DNA of 64,000 nucleotides, taken from the NCBI RefSeq assembly GCF_040054535.1, contig NC_090789.1:1061697-1125696 (forward strand). Reading direction: 5' to 3'. Shown piece after piece: positions 36,601 through 45,980 of the stretch (position 1 is the first letter of the stretch; each line of letters begins with the position of its first letter). Below the pieces are notes generated by a model. That model saw only the letters and a program-made list of their open reading frames with translations. It ran no database searches and had not been told where the DNA came from. This DNA comes from Antennarius striatus (Eukaryota; Chordata; Actinopteri; Lophiiformes; Antennariidae). The translations under genes and the position numbers were made by a program.

Positions 36601-38391
36601 ACCAATCAACCAACTTGTTGTTGGCACCGACCTCTGACTGTACTAACATCTGCAAACTGGTTAGCTAACTGTGGTAGCTCACAGCTGGGGACACACCAGG
36701 ACCTGGACAGGCGAGGATCTACCTTGTAGTTTCTGCACGTTGGGTTGAAGGCGTTGGTTCCACAGGTGAACAGCGTCTCATCGTTTCGAGGAACCAACAC
36801 TTTCACATAGTTGTAGCATTCATCCTGAAACAAACACACAGTAACACTGAGGAAACCTTGACTGTTCCTGAACGGCAGGAGGCTCCTGATCCTTCAGAGT
36901 CTTGCAGCCTTGACCATCATGTCCATCAGAGAAGATCTTTTCTCAGCTTCAGAGTTTTTGGCAGAGACAGAAGAAGAAGAAAAAAAGCAACTCACTCTGT
37001 TTTTCCCTCTGACGGTACACTTGCTGACGTCTTTGGATCTCCATGTCAGCTTCTGAAATAAAGGAACAGGAATCCGTGAAGGCGGAGCCAAAACCAGAAG
37101 GCATCACTTCCTGTGGTAGAATATAACGGACATCCATAATCTCCATAATCTAATGCTTTATGCTGATGATACCTTGTTGTTGGTCTCAAACCATTCAACA
37201 TCAGTACCGACACTGATCAACACGAGTCAATAATTTGCCTCTCGTTGGTGGACTAAAGACGTTTACGCAACTTATATATAATTAATTATACACAGGTAAA
37301 GTCTGCGTGTCTATTGGTTAACAAAAATATAATTAAGGGTTTTTTTTTACAAGACTGGAAAGGATTAAAATGATTTTAATTATATTAAAAGTGGAAAATT
37401 TGTTTGATTTATTAGTTCAGTGAAGGAACGGATTAAACTTGTATCCGAGGTCCTGCTGAATGTACGTATGTAATGTTTTTAAGTACATTTAAATTGATAT
37501 TTAAGGAAAGGCAAACCCCAACGGATGAATATGTAGAAACTGCAGCAGGTTTCCAGCGGATGATTGGGGTGTATATTCTCTTCTTGTGTGCACACGGCCT
37601 CCCCGATCCCACCCACCCCCCCAGCATTATAATGAATAAACATCAGTGGAGCCCCTCCCCCTCCGTTCCACTGCACACCCCCCCAAACATCCCACTCACC
37701 AGCTGAGGAACAAACGCCTCTGAAGCCGTCGTCAGGTTCACGGCGAACACGTGATCCCTGCAGAGACGACAGCACAGAGTCAACACGCGTGTGCCAGGAC
37801 GTAGACGGGTCCCGAGAGAGACAATCTCGCTGCCAGACAGAGTTCTGCAACGTCAGATTGGCTCGCCGTTGCGTGACGGATCTGTTTTGAGCGGCACGAA
37901 TCCGGTGGAATCTGATGTTTGTGGTGTGAATCTCGTGTGACAGCAGATCAGAATTAATGTGGCGTCGCCGCCGTCACGCGTCTGCAAGGCGTGTCGACGC
38001 CGCACTGACCTGGCGGCGATGAACAACACGTGATTGATGCGTAACATCCTCTGAAAGTCCAAACCCAGACGCCGCGTGTCGTTGTCCCGGAGCAGACTTT
38101 GGAAACCTGGAAATTCAAACGACTCTGCAAAAAAAAAAAGGGTGAGAGAAGGCGTGATTGGTGCGAGACTGGAACCAATCGGATCGCTTGAATATCCGTT
38201 AGAACCAAGAGCGAGATGTTCATGATCCCACGCGACCAATCGGAGCACTCACGGTCCGAGTCCACCGAGCTGATTGGCTCCAAGTCTTTGGGGAAGGACG
38301 TCGTCAAGGTGGACTCGCACAGGAAACAGGAATTTAGGATGAACAGCAGCAGCGGCGGTTGCCACGGCGACAACCAACTGGTTTGCGCCAT
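30371..38391 (-). CDS. sema6d: Semaphorin-6D (transmembrane class 6 semaphorin)
   Basis: Twenty coding exons, all with GT/AG ends and consistent phases: 38253-38391, 38010-38124, 37700-37757, 36996-37052, 36723-36824, 36243-36333, 35901-36023, 35702-35790, 35501-35590, 35281-35408, 35083-35214, 34847-34978, 34066-34239, 33850-33990, 33468-33545, 32814-32872, 32699-32737 (optional), 31961-32211, 31689-31820, 30371-31513. The total is 3273 nt, 1090 residues. Signal peptide ~1-30; Sema domain ~55-510 ([14 protein letters not shown]-like [48 protein letters not shown]); PSI domain ~515-570 ([11 protein letters not shown]); transmembrane helix ~600-622; cytoplasmic tail of ~465 residues ending [11 protein letters not shown]...KYNH, which matches the SEMA6D tail better than 6A, 6B or 6C. 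Known: plexin-A ligand and receptor in axon guidance and heart morphogenesis. An upstream in-frame ATG at 38448 exists, but the ATG at 38391 opens into the signal peptide. Confidence 0.92.
32699..32737 (-). other. sema6d: Candidate 39-nt cassette microexon of sema6d
   Basis: Bounded by TTCCCTACAG and GTGACTCC, phase 1 to 1, so including or skipping it keeps the frame. It encodes [13 protein letters not shown] between the PSI domain and the membrane helix. Known: SEMA6D isoforms differ by alternative exons in exactly this juxtamembrane region. No sequence match to a known mammalian cassette is claimed. Confidence 0.5.
34519..34656. repeat. 52-bp tandem repeat, 2.7 copies
   Basis: Three head-to-tail units starting TATCCATCC at 34519, 34571 and 34623, nearly identical, in the sema6d intron between coding exons 12 and 13. 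Each unit carries CACGTG (an E-box) and AGATCCGGTCTCACTGATG. Confidence 0.9.
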
Positions 38392-38672
38392 TTTGAAAGA
38401 AGCGGACGGGCAAGTGAGGGGCGGGGCGCGTTGGTGGTCACAGGTCATTCTGAAGGTCAGCTGAGAGAAAGAGATCACACTGAATTCACAAACGAGAGGC
38501 TAAAGCTAAGCTAGGAGATGTCCTGTGCCCAGTCACCAAAACCCAAAACAAATAATCTCTAATCCCACGAAACCCCGCCCCTAGAATCTGGATGACATCA
38601 TTAGCCTGATAGCGATTCTAGAGAAACTAGATTTCACTGTCGGATTCCTTCGGGAACCAGATCAGGAGATTC

Positions 38673-38720
38673 AGAGGAGGAGGAGGAGGAGGAGGAGGAG
38701 GAGGAGGAGGAGGAGGAGGA
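38673..38720. repeat. GGA trinucleotide repeat
   Basis: About 16 GGA units in the 5' non-coding region of sema6d. Purine-only on the plus strand. Confidence 0.9.
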
Positions 38721-38879
38721 GCCTGAGGCTCCACTTAAGCTAATTAATGGATTGATGCGCTCCTGTTGGGGGCGCGGGGGGGTCCGTAGAGTCTGCTGAT
38801 TTACTAGTACAGGGAGGAACACATCATAAATAACGGCGCCGTCAGACCCGTTAGCCTGCCTGAAAGATGAGTGCAGCAC

Positions 38880-39130
38880 AGCAGCTAACGCTAATGCTGG
38901 GTCATCTAAAGCCAGTATCACTACTAATGCTAGCACGTCCGCTAAAGCTAATGCTAGGTCGTCTGCACCCAGCATTACTATCAAGATCAGCATAATTGTT
39001 AGCACAAATATTATAATGTCAACTACAGCTGAAGCTAATGCTAAGTCATCTGCAGCCAGCACTAAAGCCAATGTCAGCACAAATGTTAGCATGAATGCTA
39101 CCACGCGTTCTGCAGCTGAAGCTAATGCTA
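38880..39130. repeat. Degenerate GCTAATGCTA-rich tandem repeat
   Basis: Many copies of GCTAATGCTA/GTTAGCA-type decamers with irregular spacing, upstream of the sema6d coding exons. Together with 39747-39830 it makes long open frames without protein meaning. Confidence 0.7.
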
Positions 39131-39746
39131 CTTTATGTGCATAGAGAGGTGAGCACTGCATACCATGCAGTTTGACCAATATAGCTAATGCTAAGCATTT
39201 TCACTAACATTAGCCTCACTTTCCTTAGCAACATGCTACATAGTAGCTACAACCTGTGAGATTTACAGTGTAATGCCAGAGGAGGAAACAGCACATGACC
39301 TGTGTTCGGTTACCATGGTGATGACTACAACAGGCTAACAGGCTGTTGACTCGTTAACAGTGGGTTCAGGTTGCTATGGGCTGTGGCCCCTCCTCCTCTT
39401 CTAGAACCAATACCGATAGGCCAACACCACCACTGGTCGCCGACGGCAACCAGTGAGGCCAACCGAACGTCGCCAACCGTTGTTAGATCCAGAAAACAAA
39501 CTGAGGCTCTGAGACTGTAAAAGACTGACGGGGTTAATCCGCTGGGGGGGTAATCTACTTGCACCACGGGTGGGGGTAATCTCCCAAGGGGTTGGGGGGT
39601 AGGTTTTATCGTCTGTCAAAGGATTAAAATTGGTGACCTTTGACCTCCATGTTGATCCCTCCCAGTCCCCTTAAATGTGAAGCTCAGAAGAACCCTCGTC
39701 TTCCTCACTTCCTCCTGACGCCACGTCAGTCCAGACAGAACCCAAA

Positions 39747-39830
39747 GCAGCGTTAGCAGCGTTAGCAGCGTTAGCAGCGTTAGCAGCGTTAGCAGCATTA
39801 GCTGCATTAGCAGCGTTAGCAGCATCAGCC
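39747..39830. repeat. 9-bp tandem repeat GTTAGCAGC
   Basis: About nine units with a few A-for-G changes. It lies in a probable sema6d 5' intron. Confidence 0.9.
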
Positions 39831-40563
39831 AATCACGTGACATCACGGGGTTGACACCGGTAGGCGGAGTCTTGGCGACGCTCGCCTGTTACTACGCGCC
39901 GACATCCTATTGGATCGTATTGTTGAGTTTGACACCGTAGACACCAGATCGCGTTTCAAAGACGTAAATAATTAATGGACACATCAAAGGAACTGGATTA
40001 AGACGGTTTACATCTGATTTAAAATTATAAAATTTGAAGTAATTTAAAATCCTTCACGCAAAACAACCTCAAGGAGTTCCTCCGGGCTCCGTGTTCGGAC
40101 CACGACTGGAACGGAGTTCTACGTGTAGCTTCCTCTTTGGTCTGAAGCTGCGTCTGTTCCTGAACGTCCCTCCACATTTACCTCGGGATCAATCAATCAA
40201 TTATTTATCAATCCTGAATTCACTGGTTCCTCTTTCTCGACCACGTTTTCCCACAGTATTACTATAATCTGGAATAACGGTGCTGAAGAATCCTCTGAGA
40301 CTCCGTCTCATGGATTTGTTCCAGATAAAAACAATGTGGAGACAAACGCAACGGACAGTCGCTAAAACAAGAAGTGAGATCGTATATAACTCCAGGAAAA
40401 GAAACGTAACGGGATTTATCATCATCATCATCATCATCATCACTGGTTGTGACCCCAATGGTCTAAATGTGTCCAACCAATCACTGAGGGGCTCTGGATG
40501 TCACTTGTCTGTCCAATCACAGCTCAGCAACACGCATATCAATACCACACAAAGCCGTCAGAC

Positions 40564-40595
<32 letters not shown>

Positions 40596-40629
40596 TGTGT
40601 GTGTGTGTGTGTTGTATGTGTGTGTGTGT
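40564..40629. repeat. GT dinucleotide repeat
   Basis: GT array with TAT interruptions, 70 bp before a second array in the opposite strand sense (CA at 40699). Confidence 0.95.
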
Positions 40630-40692
40630 TGTATTCCCATTAACCCCCTGAGGCAAACTGGGACACACTGAACACATTCTCCAGTGTTGAAT

Positions 40693-40807
<115 letters not shown>

Positions 40808-41119
40808 GAATAATTGATGTATAAAGAGTGAATCTGTCCGTTACCAACAGGGAGTTTTGTTTGTTTACAGTATTCGTTGGTTTGAAGTGTTTTAGGTTTG
40901 TTTGTCTTTTAAACATTATTTTTGTTGTCTTAAACATGAGTTAATTGAGTTTAAGTAATTAAATTAAATTAAATTGTGTTACTTTAGGGTTTAATTCACT
41001 TTAATGACTTCCCAGAAGAAGATTTGTAAATTCTAAAAAGTCCACGTCAAGAATTTTTAGATCAATTCTGGGATTAAATTATGAGAGATGAGGAAGAGCG
41101 ACATGAATCTGGTCTTTAC

Positions 41120-41252
41120 CTGAAGTCAGGATCGTCCAATCACACGCAGCCTTCAGGATCGTCCAATCACACGCAGTTCCACGCCAGAGCCAATCGGTGA
41201 GTGAGGAACTCCCAAATCCAGGAGGAGGGGAGGCGTTTAACCCTTCATCAAT
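41120..41252 (-). other. sema6d: Candidate sema6d 5' UTR exon
   Basis: A 133-bp segment bounded on the minus strand by a pyrimidine-rich acceptor (TTCTTCTCTTCAG) and a good donor (TTCAG/GTAAAGA). It contains a 22-bp direct repeat beginning GCGTGTGATTGGACGATCC. It could link the CpG-rich first exon near 43.2 kb to the exon holding the start codon, whose acceptor is near 38461. No RNA evidence. Confidence 0.4.
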
Positions 41253-41557
41253 CTGAAGAGAAGAACAGATTAGATTAGCAAAGAGGCTCCAGATGCATCA
41301 TGGGAAGTGGGACGGCAGGCGATCGGAACCGGGCGGGGCGATCCGGACTGAACCGGATCCAGATGGGCACTGGACCGACTTTGATGTCCCTTCTAATCCG
41401 AGATTAACCCTCCAATGACGATGAAGCCCCGCCCACCTCCCCCCCAAGGTTAAAGGTCAGCTCTAAATGACTCAGCATTTAAAACAGAACACCAATCCCA
41501 GAATTTCTGTCAGTTGATGATGACATCAACATTCAAGTCTTTGTCGACTGATTGTGA

Positions 41558-41676
41558 CATCATCAACATTCAGCCTGTCGGCTAATGATGACATCATCAA
41601 CATTCAGCCTGTCGGCTAATGATGACATCATCAACATTCAGCCTGTCGGCTAATGATGACATCATCAACATTCCAG
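41558..41676. repeat. 34-bp tandem repeat, ~3.5 copies
   Basis: Perfect head-to-tail units containing CATTCAGCCTGTCGGCTAAT and GATGACATCATCAA. Each unit carries TGACATCA, one base away from a CRE. Confidence 0.9.
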
Positions 41677-41779
41677 TCGCACCTTTGACCTTTGACCTTC
41701 TCAGTCCCGTTCATCAGTGGATTAGTTTCCTTCCTCTGTTCATCCTGACTTTATTTCCGTAACCAATCAGATGACAGCA

Positions 41780-41815
41780 GGGGGTCGCGACCCCCTCCCC
41801 GCCCCCCTGGGGGGC
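41780..41815. repeat. Two adjacent perfect GC palindromes
   Basis: GGGGGTCGCGACCCCC at 41780-41795 and GCCCCCCTGGGGGGC at 41801-41815, separated by five bases. Probable sema6d 5' intron. Confidence 0.85.
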
Positions 41816-41937
41816 AGGTCTATAACGGCTGCTGGGACCAGAGACCCTCCAGTTTGTTTACCGGGCAGATTAACAGTTAAACCCAGGATCAGAGTCTGGT
41901 CAGAGGCTTAATCTGACGACATCAGACCCGGTCAGAA

Positions 41938-42436
41938 ACCCCCACCGGACCCACAGATCCCCCCCACCAGACCCACAGAAACCCCCACCGGACCCACAGA
42001 TCCCCCCCACCGGACCCACAGATCCCCCCCACCAGACCCACAGAAACCCCCACCGGACCAACAGATCCCCCCCACCAGACCCACAGAAACCCCCACCGGA
42101 CCCACAGATCCCCCCCACCGGACCCACAGAAACCCCCACCGGACCCACAGATCCCCCCCACCGGACCCACAGATCCCCCCCACCGGACCCACAGAAACCC
42201 CCACCGGACCCACAGAAACCCCCACCGGACCCACAGAAACCCCCACCGGACCCACAGATCCCCCCCACCGGACCCACAGAAACCCCCACCGGACCCACAG
42301 AAACCCCCACCGGACCCACAGAAACCCCCACCGGACCCACAGAAACCCCCACCGGACCCACAGAAACCCCCACCGGACCCACAGAAACCCCCACCGGACC
42401 CACAGAAACCCCCACCGGACCCACAGAAACCCCCAC
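41938..42436. repeat. G-rich 21/22-bp minisatellite
   Basis: About 23 units with two forms: AGAAACCCCCACCGG type (21 bp) and AGATCCCCCCCACCGG type (22 bp). The minus strand reads GGTGGGGGTTTCTGTGGG. The two unit lengths shift frame along the array, yet all three minus frames stay open for nearly 500 bp because no unit contains a stop codon. It lies in the sema6d 5' region and I do not regard it as coding. Confidence 0.93.
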
Positions 42437-42669
42437 TGGACTCGCTCATAGTGGGTCTGATCCACACCTGGAACCAGAACACCCGGTACATCCGGACCCT
42501 CTTTTGATCACAGCCCCTCCTCCACAGGAAGCCCCCGCCTCACCAGAAGACAAAAGAAACCCTGGCCCCGCCCCTTCATCCAGACCCAGACCCAGACCCA
42601 GTTCTAGGGTCGGACACCAGGGGGGGGGGTTCCGGAACCTAACTGGAGGAGAACCCACCGACAAAAGAA

Positions 42670-42813
<144 letters not shown>

Positions 42814-42949
42814 CTCCATCAGCAGCAGCAGAACTGTCCCGTCACTCATCAATCAGCTCCAGCCATCGATCCGGGTGATCGATCCGGCTCCATCCGGGTG
42901 ATCGATCAGCCGCCAGCTGATCGCGTGATGGAGGGAAACACCGTCCGGA

Positions 42950-43380
42950 CACGTGACGCGGGTTTTAACGAGCGGCTCGGGTCTCGCGCGGGTGGGCGGA
43001 CCGGAGGTGAGGACAGGTGCGTGATTGACAGCCGTCAGTCACGCACGAGCCCACGGTCACGAGCCGCGTCTTGAGGCGTTGTGCACGCGCCTCCCAGACA
43101 CGCGCGCGCTCACGGGGCTCAACGGGCACGCGCGTGTCTCACAGGGAGGTGTCCTGCAGGACGGACTCACCTTCCCGCGTCTGCAGGCGGCCGGAAGCAG
43201 AAGAATCCGCCGCAGCTTCCGGTGACCATCCCAGAACCGGGGCTGTCCCCCGCCGGTACCGACCCGCCGCTCCGGTGATGCAGCGACCGACGCGGCCGAG
43301 TCCTCGAGCCCACCGGAACACAATGAGGTGTCTCGCGCCCGGGCGGCGTATCCGGCTGCAGGACACGCCCCCTCATTAGC
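42950..43380 (-). promoter_or_regulatory. sema6d: CpG-rich promoter and probable first exon of sema6d
   Basis: The most CpG-dense segment of the window (ACGCGCGCGCTCACG and many CG pairs), in contrast to the CpG-poor flanks. A strong minus-strand donor (CGCGGGAAG/GTGAGTCCG) ends an exon at 43171. Start of transcription is inferred to lie between 43171 and 43380. Alternative: promoter of an unseen upstream gene, but none is visible. Confidence 0.55.
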
Positions 43381-43469
43381 GCAAACACACTCACAGCCAA
43401 TCAGAGGCTGACTCCACCCCCACCCGTTTACAAAGAATCAAGAATCATCAATAAATGATATACTAAAAA

Positions 43470-43890
43470 GATCATAATTTAATAATCAATATCAGATGAT
43501 AATTTATGGATAGAAGCAGATTATAATATATTGAAATTGATAGATTATAATTAACAATCTTGTGTAAATTGTACATTTTAATTTATTATAGATTATAGAA
43601 CAGTCATGTTTTAATGGATTATAATCTATTGATAAATTATATTAACAGTCATATGTTAACAATTGATTTTCATCTATAGATAGATTATAATAACAGCCAT
43701 GTGATATTAATAGGTTGTAATCGATTATAGATTTTAATGAACAGTCATGTGTGTAAATGGTAAATTATAATCAATAGATAGATTATATTAACAGTCATGT
43801 GTTAATAATATATTTTAATCTACAGATAGATTATATTAACAGTCATGTGTTGTTAGTAGATTATAATTCTATTGATTATCTATTGATAGG
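43470..43890. repeat. AT-rich degenerate tandem repeat (~55-60 bp period)
   Basis: Repeated blocks of TAACAGTCATGTGTTAAT followed by ATTATAATCTATTGATAG, about seven diverged copies. It sits directly upstream of the CpG-rich segment, with a sharp change in base composition. Confidence 0.75.
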
Positions 43891-44801
43891 CTCTAAAACA
43901 CAAAGACGATCCAACTGGTGGTTCGCTTCTTTGTTTTTCAGTCGTCCTCATTTACATTTAAATCAGGACAACAGGACGTTTTGTCTCCGCCTCCTAATCC
44001 CACCTGACACCAGGCTGGACTAAAGCGGGGCGCTGGATTTTATCTGGATGATGAACAGGAGACCGGTTGGGTTCAGACCCTCTGATTCGTTCATGGGTTC
44101 GTTCTGGTGTCTCTTGAACGCCTCTTGACTCTGGTTCGAGGTTCGTGTCCATATATGGTCATACATGTGAAGAATCAATGCTATTAATTATTCATGAGCG
44201 CAGGAACACGTTACTCGGTGCACAGCACACACGTGACACATGAGTGGCAGATGTCTAAAGTGTCTCTGATGAAGTGAGGTCAGCTGACCTTTAGGGTCAC
44301 ATGACCCTCATGAACACACTCCAAGGACTCTGCTGAGTCATGATTCATCACTCTTCTTCTCTCCAGTCTCAGCAGCTCATTTCATAACATGCTGCAGGTT
44401 ACCGTGGAAACAATCACCTACCGGTGAGCTGTTTGACATCGTCACCTTCACCATCATCATCATCCTCGTCATCATTCCAACTGTCTCCTCATCCAGTCAA
44501 ACCAGAGGCTCCGCCCACCTGGTGTCTTGGATCTTCACCAGGTTTCTGCCTGTTCAAGTCAGAACTTCCAGTTCCCCTGAATAAATGTTCAGTTCTTTAT
44601 AAGGAAACATTTTGAACATTTTTTTGAGGCTGTGGGTCCGTTGAGACCTTCAGATCCAGACCAGGTCTCTGTTCCTGACCCCAGATCTGGGACTAGAACA
44701 ACCTCCTGAACCAGTTTGTCTTCTTTTTTTGGTTCTGGGCCTCCAGTTCCTCCAGCTGGGACATGAAAGCCCTTCTCCTCCTGCAGCAGAGTGGTCTTTA
44801 G

Positions 44802-44940
<139 letters not shown>

Positions 44941-45980
44941 GTATGCAGGATGTTTACTTTTAAACATCAGTTTTTTGCTATCTGTCCGGGTCAGAGGTCA
45001 GAGGTCAGAGGGAGAACGTGGGAAGAAACCCTTCAAGCCAGTAAAATGATTCCGACCTTCAAGAAAATTATCTTGTTTTGTTTTGTTGTTGTTTGTTTGT
45101 TTTTTGTTATTGTAATGAAGGAAGAAAAAAAAGGAGTGTTCAAATCCTCCAGGACGTTCCGGATCCAACCAGCAGGTGGAGCCAAAGTACCAGAGGGAAA
45201 CAAACGTTTCAGTTCTTCTTCTCTGATGAACAGAAACGTTTGAACTGATCAAAACATGAAATCAGAAATCAGAATCAGAAGTTCCCCTTCAGGGTCAACT
45301 AAAGATTTTCCACACAACGTCCTCTGCTTTTCGCTAGAGCCGATGTCAGAGGACTTTCACGTGCGAGGTGGGAGACACACGTTGCCAGCGCATCACAGTT
45401 TACAATCATGAGAAAATAAGTAAAACACATCTGCGTGTAGGAAATCTTTTCTCATTTTTACTGGTCTTCCCAATAGATTCCCTTCAACCAGGTGGGAACC
45501 ACAGCAGCATCTCCTCAACAATTTTCAGAAAGAAACTACAGATTCAACCAGACAGAGTCAAGTCCAATAAATTCCAGTTCAGATGAAGGTCTCCCTGGAA
45601 GAAAAATGTTTTTTTTAAAAAGTAATCAAATATTTTAATGACACCGTTTAAGGTTGATCATGTTTGCTCGGTATTTGTAGTGTGGTTACTATAGACTCTA
45701 ATCGATAAGCATTGATCACTAGATCTTCATCCTCATGGATTTGATCACATCCCATTGTGGTGAAGGACCAGTGGACTCTCAGTTCAAACAGGTGACATCA
45801 CTCCCGGTCCTGGAGCAACGTGAAGCCAGAACCCTGCAGAGATACAGAGAACACACAAGTGTTTGGTCAGCTCCAAAGAAGTCTGACAGTGAATAAACTC
45901 CTCCTGTCAGAAGGTTTTTCTACACATGGTTTCAAACAGGTGCTTGACCCCCGGGTCTCATATGAAGACACTCACTGTGT

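Noticed and set aside
38634-39179. 181-codon Leu/Ala-rich minus-strand frame resembling a membrane protein
   Set aside because: It is produced by the GCTAATGCTA-type repeat and a GGA array; no independent support.
41900-42491. Three overlapping repeat proteins with GPVGVSV, VRWGFLW and GGGFCGS units
   Set aside because: All three frames of a minisatellite are open, so openness is a property of the repeat and not evidence of coding.
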